Assembly (NCBI RefSeq): GCF_003385495.1
Contig: NZ_QNUH01000006.1
Span: 62,001 to 126,000, forward strand
Direction: 5' to 3'
Length of the DNA stretch: 64,000 nucleotides
DNA from: Chryseobacterium elymi
Lineage (GTDB): Bacteria; Bacteroidota; Bacteroidia; Flavobacteriales; Weeksellaceae
Below the pieces are notes generated by a model, which saw only the letters and a program-made list of their open reading frames with translations, was not told the DNA's origin and ran no database searches. Shown here piece by piece: positions 45,169-54,071 of this stretch (positions are counted from its first letter, which is position 1; every line of letters begins with the position of its first letter). Both the position numbers and the translations under genes were made by a program.

Positions 45169-47376
45169 TTAATGAATAGGAATTTGAAGTTCTATGCTGG
45201 TCCCGATATTCAATTCGGAGGTGATGTTCATCGTTCCTTTTAAAAACTGGACCCTTGACTCTATATTATGAAAACCTGCCGTTTTTCTTACGTCTAAGCT
45301 TGCAGGGTCAAAACCTTTACCGTTATCCTCTACCGTAAGATGTAATACATTTTCTTCTTCACTTATCTGAATAATAATTTCGGAAGTATCGGCATGTTTT
45401 ATGGCATTATTAACCAATTCCTGAATGATCCTGTATAAAATAAGTTGCTTGTCTTCAGATATAGAGTTACTGTAATTGATAAATTCGGTATGGATGTCTA
45501 CTGTGTTATTGGACATGCGGTTAGCAAACTCCTGAATAGCTGCTTCCAAACCGTATTTCATTAATAAATCGGGCATTAAATTATGTGCTACGCGTCTCAG
45601 CTCTTCCACAGCACCATCAATCTGGTTAATCGATTTTGAAATTCCTTCCTCTATATTTTCGGATTGATGTGGGTCTAAAGAAGACAGCTGGAGTTTAGTC
45701 CCTGAAAGCAGCCCACCCAATCCGTCATGAAGATCACGGGCTAAACGGCCACGCTCCTGTTCCTGCCCTTCTAACAATGCGGTAAGTGTAGATATTTTTG
45801 AATTCTGTTTCTCTTTTTCCATGGCTAAGGCATGCAGCTCGTCTCTTTGCTTCATCGACTTTGCCCGTTGCTTATAGGCATACAGCAATACAAGAATCAA
45901 AACGATGAAAATAAAGATAAAAACAATGTAGTAAGTATTGATCTTTTCCTTGAATGTCAACAGCTTTTTATAGTTACTGATGTCATTATTTTTTTGCTTG
46001 GTTTCTAATTTTGCCAGTCGAAGCTGCTGCTCTTTTTTCTCCGATTCAAGTTCTGAAAATTTCAGTCGTTCCCGCTGATTTTCCTCCACCAGTTTCAAAT
46101 TGTTGTAAACCTGTTCACGTTGTGCCCGAAGTATGTTGATCAATCTGATTTCTTGTGCTTTTTTATCACTTTCCAGCTGCAGCTTTATGTACTTCTGTTC
46201 CTGCCGTTCTTTATCAAACTGCGATTCCAATCTTTTGGTAATATCAAGTTTTTCCTGATCGTAAACATTTTTGTATTTATCAACATAACTTTTATAATAC
46301 GTCAGCGCTTCTTTGTAATTGCCCTGCTCTTCGCTAATTCGGGATAAAGATTCAAGAATGGATAATTCTATATTATGATCCCTAACCGGGCTTTTTCCAA
46401 TTTCCATGGAGGCTTTTAGAAAGTAAGACTTTGCCAAATCATAATTTTTATCCTGCAGGGCCAGTTCTGCCAAAATTCCAAATGAAGAGGCGATATGAAT
46501 GGCATCACCGTTTTCCAGGCTCACACTATTGGCTAATTGTGCATATTGTATCGCCTTATCTCTATCAAAACCGGTATACAAATTGGCTAAATTGATGGCC
46601 GCATATGAAAGACTGCTCCTGTTGAACATCGCCTCTTTATTTTTATTAAAAGTCGCAACAGACTGCAAATAATACTGTTCTGCCTTATTTCTCAACGCGT
46701 TATCCGATGGGTTTTGAGCGTATTTCTGTTCGTATACGTAACCCATCCGCATATAGGCATCGAAAATAAGGTTAGGATCATTTTGTCTGGATGCCAACAG
46801 CAAAAACTGTTTGCTATATTTTTCTTCCAGCTGGTATTCATTAAGGTTAGAATAAATAGCGGATAATTCTTTAGCTACATTGCCAAATCTTCCATACAAT
46901 GTAGAAGTCGTGGGCGAGTTTTCGTAATAGTCAATGGCTTTCAAGTAAGCAGCAACAGCATCGGCCGTTTTATTATTGCGTATCAGAATCCAGCCCATTG
47001 CGTACTGCAGATAGCCTTTAGCTTCGTTGCTGCCTGTTTTTAAACTATACATCCTTGCCATCTCCAGACTTTTTAAAGATTCAGACTCTTTATTATCAAG
47101 TCGATAATTCATAGCCTGCACAGCATACAAAATAGTAGCGTATTTTCCATCGGCCTGTTTTGCTGCAATGGGAATGTTGGTTTCTAAAACCTGATAGGAT
47201 CTGGATTTAAACTTATGGAAAAATAAGGCAGTAACGAATTTTGGGGCCAGATTCAGCCGCTCTGCTGTATTGTTTGAAGCATGGCTATATTCCTTTTCTA
47301 ATTTGCTTAAAACATCCTGTGCCTGAGTAAAAAACGGACAAATACATAAAGTAAATACAAATAACAACCTGTACAT
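45169..47376 (-). CDS. TPR-containing sensor histidine kinase (HisKA_3 type)
   Basis: A 735-residue membrane kinase: signal peptide (YRLLFVFTLCICPFFTQAQ), periplasmic tetratricopeptide repeats to about residue 390, a long coiled coil (KERQEQKYIKLQLESDKKAQE...), one transmembrane helix (INTYYIVFIFIFIVLILVLLYAYK, about 480-503), a HisKA_3 dimerisation domain with the phospho-His in ERGRLARDLHDGLGGLLSG, and an ATPase domain with ELVNNAIKHA and VEDNGKGFDP. The TPR/coiled-coil layout is common in Bacteroidota sensors. The frame opens at TTG; I use the ATG at 47376. Signal unknown. Confidence 0.92.
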   Translation of the reverse strand: MYRLLFVFTLCICPFFTQAQDVLSKLEKEYSHASNNTAERLNLAPKFVTALFFHKFKSRSYQVLETNIPIAAKQADGKYATILYAVQAMNYRLDNKESESLKSLEMARMYSLKTGSNEAKGYLQYAMGWILIRNNKTADAVAAYLKAIDYYENSPTTSTLYGRFGNVAKELSAIYSNLNEYQLEEKYSKQFLLLASRQNDPNLIFDAYMRMGYVYEQKYAQNPSDNALRNKAEQYYLQSVATFNKNKEAMFNRSSLSYAAINLANLYTGFDRDKAIQYAQLANSVSLENGDAIHIASSFGILAELALQDKNYDLAKSYFLKASMEIGKSPVRDHNIELSILESLSRISEEQGNYKEALTYYKSYVDKYKNVYDQEKLDITKRLESQFDKERQEQKYIKLQLESDKKAQEIRLINILRAQREQVYNNLKLVEENQRERLKFSELESEKKEQQLRLAKLETKQKNNDISNYKKLLTFKEKINTYYIVFIFIFIVLILVLLYAYKQRAKSMKQRDELHALAMEKEKQNSKISTLTALLEGQEQERGRLARDLHDGLGGLLSGTKLQLSSLDPHQSENIEEGISKSINQIDGAVEELRRVAHNLMPDLLMKYGLEAAIQEFANRMSNNTVDIHTEFINYSNSISEDKQLILYRIIQELVNNAIKHADTSEIIIQISEEENVLHLTVEDNGKGFDPASLDVRKTAGFHNIESRVQFLKGTMNITSELNIGTSIELQIPIH

Positions 47377-47379
47377 CAA

Positions 47380-47760
47380 ACCCTTGTCTCTATTAAATAT
47401 TATTCTATTAAGGAATGTAAATATAGGTAAAATACCCGCTAATCGATATCATAAAATACTTCTTCATACTTTGGAAAAAATTTTATTAAATCTGTCATTT
47501 TATCTTATTGTTAACTTGAATTGTTTCTCTTCGCAACATTAAAAGGCAGGTCTTTGGCAGTTTAAAAGATGTCTTACCAATATTAGAAGAAAGTAAAAAA
47601 TAAAACAATCCCTATTATCAGCTATATTTTAATTGTATAAGAGGCTAGATCCTTAAATTCTCTACTAAATTTAGCGTTAATGATGCATTACCTAGCTTTT
47701 ATAAGCTGATCAATATATTATCTTAGATCAATGTATTATGAATATTTTCCATCTACATTT
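47380..47760. other. intergenic region upstream of kinase and hydrolase genes
   Basis: About 380 AT-rich bases between divergent genes. It contains the kinase promoter region and the direct-repeat/promoter block of the hydrolase (47708-47761). A TTTGGCA at 47553 lacks a -12 GC partner and is not a sigma-54 site. No gene is apparent. Confidence 0.4.
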
Positions 47761-47761
47761 G
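47708..47761 (+). promoter_or_regulatory. hydrolase promoter with tandem 14-bp direct repeats
   Basis: GATCAATATATTAT (47708-47721) and GATCAATGTATTAT (47726-47739) are direct repeats with an 18-bp period. They end 14 bases before the -7 element TACATTTG (47754-47761), so a regulator dimer bound here would overlap or abut the -33 region. Confidence 0.5.
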
Positions 47762-47813
47762 TGAAATATAAAAATAAATACATTTTAATTTATTAATCAT
47801 AAAAAAATAAACA

Positions 47814-48635
47814 ATGAGCATACTTACATTAAAAGACGGAACTGAGATTTATTACAAAGACTGGGGAAAAGGACAGCCTGTATTTTTTCATCATGGATGG
47901 CCATTATCCAGCGATGACTGGGATGCGCAAATGCTGTTCTTCCTGGGACAAGGCTACAGAGTTATTGCTCACGACAGAAGAGGTCACGGAAGATCTGAAC
48001 AGACTGCTGAAGGACATAACATGGATACCTATGCTTCTGATGTTGCAGAAATTGTAGAAGCTTTAGATCTTAAAGATGTTATCCATGTAGGACATTCTAC
48101 CGGAGGCGGTGAAGTAATCAGATATGTAGCCCAATACAGCAAAGGAAGAGCTTCCAAAGCAGTCCTGATAAGCGCGGTAACACCAATTATGCTTAAGACT
48201 GAAAATAATCCCAATGGTGTTCCAATGTCTATTTTTGATGATATCCGTCACAATACAGCCACTCAGAGACAACAGTATTTTGTAGATTTCTCGTTAGCAT
48301 TCTATGGTTATAACAGAGAAGGTGCAAAGGAATCTGAAGGAATTCGCAGAAATTGGTGGAGACAGGGAATGATGGGATCTATTAAAGCTCATTATGACTG
48401 TATCAAAGCTTTCTCTGAAACAGATTTCACGGAAGACCTCAAAAGTACAGAAGTGCCGGTTTTGGTACTGCATGGTGAAGATGACCAGATTGTACCGTTT
48501 GAAACAACGGGTAAAGTTGCTGCTGCCCTTCTTAAGAATGGAAAGCTGATTTCTTACCCTGGCTTCCCTCACGGAATGCCTACGACAGAAGCTGAAACGA
48601 TCAATAAAGATCTCTTGGAATTTTTCAAGTCATAA
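47814..48635 (+). CDS. alpha/beta hydrolase, cofactor-free chloroperoxidase/esterase type
   Basis: A 273-residue cytosolic alpha/beta hydrolase close to bacterial non-haem haloperoxidases and arylesterases. The oxyanion segment is HHGWPLSSDDWD, the nucleophile Ser is in VGHSTGGGEV (about 97-103), the acidic residue in VLHGEDDQIVPF, and the His in FPHGMPTTE. Natural activity is probably ester hydrolysis or perhydrolysis. The start follows a canonical promoter with upstream repeats, and a terminator follows at 48658-48688. Confidence 0.88.
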   Translation: MSILTLKDGTEIYYKDWGKGQPVFFHHGWPLSSDDWDAQMLFFLGQGYRVIAHDRRGHGRSEQTAEGHNMDTYASDVAEIVEALDLKDVIHVGHSTGGGEVIRYVAQYSKGRASKAVLISAVTPIMLKTENNPNGVPMSIFDDIRHNTATQRQQYFVDFSLAFYGYNREGAKESEGIRRNWWRQGMMGSIKAHYDCIKAFSETDFTEDLKSTEVPVLVLHGEDDQIVPFETTGKVAAALLKNGKLISYPGFPHGMPTTEAETINKDLLEFFKS

Positions 48636-48657
48636 TTTTATCTAATATAAATTATAG

Positions 48658-48688
48658 AAACTGCGGACATTTTTGTTTGCAGTTTTTT
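48658..48688 (+). terminator. terminator of the hydrolase gene
   Basis: 12-bp stem AAACTGCGGACA / TGTTTGCAGTTT with two wobble pairs, followed by T residues. Confidence 0.7.
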
Positions 48689-48757
48689 ATTTAGATTTAT
48701 GAAAAATCAAAAAACACATTTCCCTTTTTACCCGGTAGAACATAATAAGAATTTCTT

Positions 48758-49099
48758 TTGTACAAGAAACTAATTCATGATCCTAAACTAAAGCTGGATG
48801 TATATCAGTCCGTTGATAAGACTGATTATATGGGACTTTATAATACCAGAAATACCATTGTTGCCGACACTTATCTCTATTTTATTGAAATGGATGGCAA
48901 AAAACCGGAAGTACTGTCTGCATGGTATGATAAAGGCGTTACCTTTTTTGTAAAGAAAGCAAGTGTGAAATATATATTGAAATATTTCAAAGATAAATGT
49001 ACCCCAATGGCAGATGCCTATAAAAACGACGAAATTGAATTCAAAGACAGCCCTGTTCTATTTATCGGGTACTACTTAAATAATTGTTCGAAAAATTAG
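48758..49099 (+). CDS. hypothetical protein, 113 aa, TTG start
   Basis: A soluble protein without signal peptide, rich in Tyr and Lys (YMGLYNTRNTIVADTYLYFIEMDGKKP; VKYILKYFKDKCTPMADAYKNDEIEFKDSPVLFIGYYLNN). In-frame stops lie just upstream, and the first usable start is TTG at 48758; the first ATG would remove 24 residues. It may be a slightly shortened or degenerating gene, or simply use TTG. I do not recognise it. The rpmI promoter begins 20 bases after its stop. Confidence 0.55.
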   Translation: MYKKLIHDPKLKLDVYQSVDKTDYMGLYNTRNTIVADTYLYFIEMDGKKPEVLSAWYDKGVTFFVKKASVKYILKYFKDKCTPMADAYKNDEIEFKDSPVLFIGYYLNNCSKN

Positions 49100-49119
49100 T
49101 CGGCTTCACGTTTTTTTCG

Positions 49120-49160
49120 TAATTTTGCAAACTGTTATTCCTAAGTTTACAAAGGAATAA
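49120..49160 (+). promoter_or_regulatory. rpmI promoter and 5' stem-loop
   Basis: TAATTTTG (49120-49127) is a -7 element. Starting 7 bases later, TTATTCCT (49135-49142) pairs perfectly with AGGAATAA (49153-49160) around a 10-nt loop, placing a hairpin at the very 5' end of the rpmI-rplT mRNA. It may be an autoregulatory ribosomal-protein site or an mRNA-stabilising stem. Confidence 0.45.
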
Positions 49161-49202
49161 AGAAACAAGATATTGATAACAAAACAATAAAAAAGCAGAA
49201 CA

Positions 49203-49400
49203 ATGCCAAAATTAAAAACGAAATCAGGTGCTAAAAAGCGTTTTAAACTTACCGGAACTGGGAAGATTAAAAGAAAGAATGCTTTCAAAAGCCACATCTT
49301 AACTAAGAAAGAAACTAAGCAGAAGAGAAATCTTACGCAGACTTCTTACGTTGCTGCTGTGGATACAAAAAGCGTTCTACGTCAATTAGCCATTAAGTAG
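49203..49400 (+). CDS. rpmI: 50S ribosomal protein L35
   Basis: A 65-residue highly basic protein with the family pattern [31 protein letters not shown] at the start and [12 protein letters not shown] in the middle. It is followed by rplT after 117 bases. Unlike most bacteria, infC is not directly upstream but about 7.3 kb away. Confidence 0.96.
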   Translation: MPKLKTKSGAKKRFKLTGTGKIKRKNAFKSHILTKKETKQKRNLTQTSYVAAVDTKSVLRQLAIK

Positions 49401-49517
49401 TTTTTATAAATCTATATTCGGTTTATAAGAATTCAAACAAATTCAACAATTTAACCCTGAAATGGTGCCACTAAGAGCAGTTTAGCTGCCGCCCCTTTCA
49501 AAAAAACAATTTAAATT
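49401..49517 (+). other. rpmI-rplT spacer with possible RNA structure
   Basis: 117 non-coding bases. GCAG-TTTAG-CTGC (around 49474-49486) forms a small stem flanked by GGTGCC and GCCGCCCC, a GC-rich island in AT-rich surroundings. It may be a site for L20-mediated control; this is a guess. Confidence 0.3.
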
Positions 49518-49862
49518 ATGCCAAGATCAGTAAATGCAGTAGCTTCAAGAGCTCGCAGAAAGAAAATTATTAAGCAAGCTAAAGGTTTTTTCGGTAGAAG
49601 AAAGAACGTTTGGACTGTAGCTAAAAACGCGGTAGAAAAAGCAATGCAATATGCTTACCGTGGAAGAAAAGAGAAAAAGAGAAACTTCAGATCACTTTGG
49701 ATTACTCGTATCAACGCGGGTGCCAGAGAGCATGGAATGTCTTACTCTCAGTTTATGGGAGCTCTTAAAAAGAACAACGTAGAGCTTAACAGAAAAGTTT
49801 TAGCTGATTTAGCAATGAATCACCCTGAAGCTTTCAAAGCAGTTGTAGATCAAGTAAAATAA
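49518..49862 (+). CDS. rplT: 50S ribosomal protein L20
   Basis: A 114-residue basic protein with the standard sequence start [47 protein letters not shown] and a C-terminal ending in DQVK. L20 is an early 23S rRNA binder and, in other bacteria, a translational repressor of its operon. Confidence 0.97.
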   Translation: MPRSVNAVASRARRKKIIKQAKGFFGRRKNVWTVAKNAVEKAMQYAYRGRKEKKRNFRSLWITRINAGAREHGMSYSQFMGALKKNNVELNRKVLADLAMNHPEAFKAVVDQVK

Positions 49863-49886
49863 TGTAGAATTTTTTGTTATCAATAT

Positions 49887-49914
49887 AAATCCCGGGCTAT
49901 GTCCGGGATTTTTT
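49887..49914 (+). terminator. terminator of rpmI-rplT
   Basis: Perfect 9-bp stem AAATCCCGG / CCGGGATTT with a 7-nt loop and T tail. Confidence 0.85.
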
Positions 49915-50056
49915 ATATTACCTGTTATATTATTATTTCATCATTATACCCCATATATATATTAGAGAAATTTCATGATTCTGAAAATGTATTACAGAAA
50001 AAAATCATATTGGAAAATTTTCCTTTTTGCATAAAATAAAATTGATTTTTATTATC

Positions 50057-50064
50057 TACATTTG
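50057..50064 (+). promoter_or_regulatory. -7 element of the first M28 peptidase gene
   Basis: TACATTTG lies 34 bases before the GTG start. Confidence 0.4.
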
Positions 50065-50098
50065 TTGAATTATTAAATCTATAAATCTTTAGTTAAAA

Positions 50099-51274
50099 GT
50101 GAAAAAAATAACGATTGTTTTACTCCTTTCTTTATCAGCTTACAGCCTTCAGGGCCAGAATTTTACACAGGCCTATCAAACAAGGGTTGACAAGATATCC
50201 CAAGCCAATATTACAGCAAACCTCCAGACCTTTGGAGATTTTGGTATAAAAGCTACAGGTACTCTAGAAAATACAAACGCTCTGAACTGGCTTAAAACAA
50301 AATATCAGTCTTACGGGTACGAGGCAAGCCAGATCACAGAAGATAGTTTCACCTATAACGGTAATACTTCAAAAAATTTAATTATCACCAAAACAGGTAC
50401 CGTCTACCCCAACACTTATGTAATCATCTGCGGTCATTACGATACAGTAGCTGGTCCGGGAGTCAGTGACAATGGCAGCGGAACTTCTATTATGCTGGAA
50501 GCAGCAAGAATTTTAAAGGATGTGCCTACAGAATATTCTGTGAAATTTATTCATTTTTCCGGTGAAGAACAGGGGCTTTTGGGAAGTACTCATTATGTAA
50601 ACAATGTCGTTTTCCAGAATAACGTACGCCAGCTTACCCTGAAAGTGGTTTTCAATATTGATCAGGTTGGAGGAAAACTGGGAAATATAAATAATAATAT
50701 CAAGTGTGAAAGCGATCAGAGCGGGCAAACCGGAAATAACGCAGCTTCATTGGCGATGACACAACAATTAGCGACCTGTACCACGTTATATTCACCACTT
50801 CAGACCACGATGTCAAATGCATACAATTCTGACTATATGCCATTTGAAAATAAAGGGGATATCATTACAGGATTTTATGAAACAATCAGAAGCTATAATG
50901 AACATACTCCGAATGATACTTTCGCTAATGTAGATCCTGTTTATGTATTTAACGTTGGAAAAGCAGCTTTAGGCGCATTGCAGCACTTTGCAGTAGCTTC
51001 AACTACTGTTTTGGCAACAGATGATGTGGAGACTGAAAATTCGTTAGAAGCAACCAGCATTTATCCTAATCCGGCCCGTGATGTTTTAAATATTGAACTG
51101 CCAAAGAACCATAATAGCTTTAAGGTAGAAATTAGTGATATGAATGGCCGCTTGATTTTAAATGCTGAGAACGAAAAGAAAATGAATACTTCCGGCCTGG
51201 CAAACGGAACGTATATGGTGACTGTAAAATCTGATAACAACAGCGTAACCAGGAAAATCATTATAAAGAAATAA
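50099..51274 (+). CDS. T9SS-secreted M28 family aminopeptidase 1
   Basis: A 391-residue secreted zinc peptidase: signal peptide (KKITIVLLLSLSAYSLQGQ), M28 catalytic domain with metal ligands His113 and Asp124 (CGHYDTVAGPGVSDNGSG), Asp115 nearby, catalytic/metal Glu156-Glu157 (HFSGEEQGLLGS), and a C-terminal T9SS type A domain from SIYPNPARDVLNIEL. Translation begins at GTG. It is the first of three tandem paralogues and probably releases amino acids from extracellular peptides. Confidence 0.88.
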   Translation: MKKITIVLLLSLSAYSLQGQNFTQAYQTRVDKISQANITANLQTFGDFGIKATGTLENTNALNWLKTKYQSYGYEASQITEDSFTYNGNTSKNLIITKTGTVYPNTYVIICGHYDTVAGPGVSDNGSGTSIMLEAARILKDVPTEYSVKFIHFSGEEQGLLGSTHYVNNVVFQNNVRQLTLKVVFNIDQVGGKLGNINNNIKCESDQSGQTGNNAASLAMTQQLATCTTLYSPLQTTMSNAYNSDYMPFENKGDIITGFYETIRSYNEHTPNDTFANVDPVYVFNVGKAALGALQHFAVASTTVLATDDVETENSLEATSIYPNPARDVLNIELPKNHNSFKVEISDMNGRLILNAENEKKMNTSGLANGTYMVTVKSDNNSVTRKIIIKK

Positions 51275-51298
51275 CCACACCACACCAAAATATTTAAT

Positions 51299-52483
51299 AT
51301 GAAAAAACTTACCATCTTTTTATGGGCTGCATTAGCGGCCGGAAATGTCAGTGCCCAAACTCTGATCCAGGCCTATAAGAACAGGGCTGATCTGGTTTCA
51401 CAGACCAGCATTACCAGCAATCTACAGGAATTTTCCAATTTAGGGATAAAAACCACAGGATCACTGAATAATGCCAATACCCTGGCCTGGATCAAAAATA
51501 AGTATACTTCTTACGGATATTCTGCCAGCCAGATTGTAGAGGATCCCTTCACTTTCGGAAGTACAAGCTCTAAGAACCTGGTCATTACCAAAACGGGAAC
51601 TTTATACCCTGATAAATATGTGATAATTTGCGGACATTACGATACTGTCACGGGACCCGGAACAAATGATAACGGCAGCGGAACTTCAGTTATTTTAGAG
51701 GTAGCCAAAATTTTAAAAGATGTTCCTACTGAATATTCCATCAAGTTTATTCATTTCTCAGGAGAAGAACAGGGATTATATGGAAGCTCTCATTATGCCA
51801 ATAATATTGCATATCAAAACGGTGTAAAAAAGCTGGATATCAAATTAGTCTTTAACCTTGATCAGGTAGGCGGAAAATTAGGCAAAACCAATACTAAGAT
51901 CGTCTGCGAAAGAGATACTGCCGGGCAGTCAGGAAACAATGCAGCTTCCAATACTGTTACACAGCAGCTGGCAACATGCACTACCCTGTACTCTCCTCTT
52001 CAGACCAGTATTTCCAATGCCTATGCCTCAGATTATATACCATTTGAACAGAAAGGATATGTGATTACAGGCTTTTATGAATATACCAGAAGCTATACTG
52101 AACATACGGTGAACGACACCTTTACTAATGTAGATCCTGTTTATGTGTTCAAAGTAGCCAAAGCTGCGGTAGGTGCCATGCAGCATTTCGCAACAGCATC
52201 TTCAGTCATTACAGCCGTTTCTGCAGATAAAGAAAAGCCAGTAAAATCATTGGAATCGGTAAAAATTTATCCAAGCCCTGCTAAGGATATTTTAACTGTT
52301 GAATTACCTGATCCCATGATAAAAGATTTCACCGTTGAAATTACTGATCTACAGGGGCTTTCTGTATTGAAGGTAGCAAATAAGTCTCAAATGAATGTTT
52401 CGCGTTTAAAAAACGGAATTTATTTATGTACGGTAAAAACCGAAGGTTCCAGTATTACCAGAAAGATCATTATTGAAAAATAA
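51299..52483 (+). CDS. T9SS-secreted M28 family aminopeptidase 2
   Basis: A 394-residue paralogue of the preceding gene with signal peptide KKLTIFLWAALAAGNVSAQ and the same catalytic motifs (CGHYDTVTGPGTNDNGSG; HFSGEEQGLYGS). The sorting domain begins at KIYPSPAKDILTVEL, with PSP in place of the usual PNP. It starts 24 bases after gene 1, so they are probably cotranscribed, and a terminator follows. Confidence 0.88.
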   Translation: MKKLTIFLWAALAAGNVSAQTLIQAYKNRADLVSQTSITSNLQEFSNLGIKTTGSLNNANTLAWIKNKYTSYGYSASQIVEDPFTFGSTSSKNLVITKTGTLYPDKYVIICGHYDTVTGPGTNDNGSGTSVILEVAKILKDVPTEYSIKFIHFSGEEQGLYGSSHYANNIAYQNGVKKLDIKLVFNLDQVGGKLGKTNTKIVCERDTAGQSGNNAASNTVTQQLATCTTLYSPLQTSISNAYASDYIPFEQKGYVITGFYEYTRSYTEHTVNDTFTNVDPVYVFKVAKAAVGAMQHFATASSVITAVSADKEKPVKSLESVKIYPSPAKDILTVELPDPMIKDFTVEITDLQGLSVLKVANKSQMNVSRLKNGIYLCTVKTEGSSITRKIIIEK

Positions 52484-52492
52484 ATGCAGCTT

Positions 52493-52521
52493 AAGTCCCG
52501 GATAAAAACCGGGACTTTTAT
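52493..52521 (+). terminator. terminator after M28 peptidase 2
   Basis: Perfect 9-bp stem AAGTCCCGG / CCGGGACTT with a 7-nt loop and TTT. Confidence 0.8.
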
Positions 52522-52565
52522 TGTTCAGATTCATCACCAACCATCACAATCTTAAAATAATTAAA

Positions 52566-53753
52566 ATGAAAAAAACAATCACAATTTTTTCTGTTTGTCT
52601 GGCAGTATTAAGCAGTAAGGCCCAGACTTTTATCCAGGCTTATCAGGACCGGGCTAATCTGGTTTCTCAAACCAATATTACCACGAACTTACAACAGTTC
52701 TCAAACCTGGGCATCAAAACTACGGGTTCACTCCAAAATGCCAATACATTAACCTGGCTGAAAAATAAGTACACTTCATTTGGATATTCTGCCAGCCAGA
52801 TCGTAGAAGATCCTTTCACGTTTGGGAGTACAAGTTCCAAAAACCTTGTCATTACCAAAACAGGAACGGTTTATCCTAATAAATATGTAATCATCTGCGG
52901 GCATTTTGACAGTATCTATGGCCCCGGAGTGAACGATAACGGAAGCGGAACCTCTATTATTTTAGAAGCTGCAAGAATTTTAAAAGATGTTCCTACAGAA
53001 TATTCAATTAAGTTTATCCATTTTTCCGGTGAGGAACAGGGATTGAGAGGAAGTACCCATTACGCCAATAATGTAGCTTATCAAAATGGGGTAAGAGTAT
53101 TGGACATTAAGCTGGTATTCAATCTTGACCAGGTAGGCGGTGTTATGGGCAACAACAATAATACGGTATATTGCGATCAGGATATGGCAGGACCTACAAG
53201 TAATAATGCCGCTTCGGCAGCAGTAACGCAGCAACTCAGAAACTGTACAGCACTTTATTCTCCTCTTCTTACGGCGGTGGATCCTGCAGAGGCCACAGAT
53301 TATATTCCATTTGAAAGAAAAGGCGAAGTGATCACCGGCTTTTTTGAAAGGATAAGAAGTAGTTATCCGCATACTTCCAGTGATACTTTTGCAAACACAG
53401 ACCCTGTTTATATTTACAAAATAGGAAAAGCAACAGTGGGAGCCCTGCAGCATTTTGCCGTTGCCACTTCTGTAAGCTCCGTCGTACTGGGAGCAAAGGA
53501 AACCCCTTCAAATCATTCTCTTGAAGCTGTATCCATTTATCCCAATCCTTCTAAAGATATCATTCATATTGAACTTCCCGATACCAGCGGAAAAGATTTC
53601 AGTTTCGAAATTACAGACCTGTCAGGAAAATCACTCCTTAAAACGGCTAACGAAAAGACAATCAATGTTTCAGGACTGGCTGCAGGAGCCTATATTGGGA
53701 TTATTAAAGCTGATGGACAGACCGCTGTACGAAAAATTCTGATTGAAAGATAA
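52566..53753 (+). CDS. T9SS-secreted M28 family aminopeptidase 3
   Basis: A 395-residue third paralogue, closest to number 2 (shared SQIVEDPFTFGSTSSKNLVITKTGT). Signal peptide KKTITIFSVCLAVLSSKAQ; catalytic motifs CGHFDSIYGPGVNDNGSG and HFSGEEQGLRGS, where HFDS replaces HYDT of the others. This change is next to the metal site and could shift specificity. The sorting domain begins at SIYPNPSKDIIHIEL. I chose the ATG at 52566 rather than the upstream codon at 52521. Confidence 0.88.
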   Translation: MKKTITIFSVCLAVLSSKAQTFIQAYQDRANLVSQTNITTNLQQFSNLGIKTTGSLQNANTLTWLKNKYTSFGYSASQIVEDPFTFGSTSSKNLVITKTGTVYPNKYVIICGHFDSIYGPGVNDNGSGTSIILEAARILKDVPTEYSIKFIHFSGEEQGLRGSTHYANNVAYQNGVRVLDIKLVFNLDQVGGVMGNNNNTVYCDQDMAGPTSNNAASAAVTQQLRNCTALYSPLLTAVDPAEATDYIPFERKGEVITGFFERIRSSYPHTSSDTFANTDPVYIYKIGKATVGALQHFAVATSVSSVVLGAKETPSNHSLEAVSIYPNPSKDIIHIELPDTSGKDFSFEITDLSGKSLLKTANEKTINVSGLAAGAYIGIIKADGQTAVRKILIER

Positions 53754-53777
53754 TTTGAAATTTAAACATGAGATGTG

Positions 53778-53803
53778 AGCAGGAAAAATCTTTCCTGCTT
53801 TTT
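53778..53803 (+). terminator. terminator after M28 peptidase 3
   Basis: Perfect 9-bp stem AGCAGGAAA / TTTCCTGCT with loop AATC and T tail. Confidence 0.85.
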
Positions 53804-53908
53804 AATTTAATCTAATTTCATTGAGTTATTGAGTTTAAAATCAAAACTATAGGTCAGTTTTTTAATTTCCTTTTCTAATAAACTATTCCTAAATTAATAT
53901 CGAAGTAC

Positions 53909-53937
53909 CCATGTCAAGGTTTAAAACCTTGACATGG
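53909..53937. repeat. perfect 29-bp palindromic repeat
   Basis: Arms CCATGTCAAGGTTT and AAACCTTGACATGG around a single A. It lies in the gene-free stretch 53754-54071, has no T run, and is followed by a smaller inverted repeat GAATCGA / TCGATTC (54005-54025). It may be an interspersed repeat or a protein-binding site. Confidence 0.6.
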
Positions 53938-54071
53938 ATATGGAGACAGATACGATCAATATTTCTTAAACCGAACGCATATATTCTTAAGGGTTGCAAA
54001 GGCGGAATCGATTTCTGGTCGATTCGACTAAGCCTTCGTTTTATTCTTCCCACAGTGTATACTTTCCCTGT

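Noticed and set aside
47553..47575. TTTGGCAGTTTAAAAGATG as a sigma-54 promoter
   Set aside because: No GC at the -12 position; the next gene has a good TAnnTTTG element.
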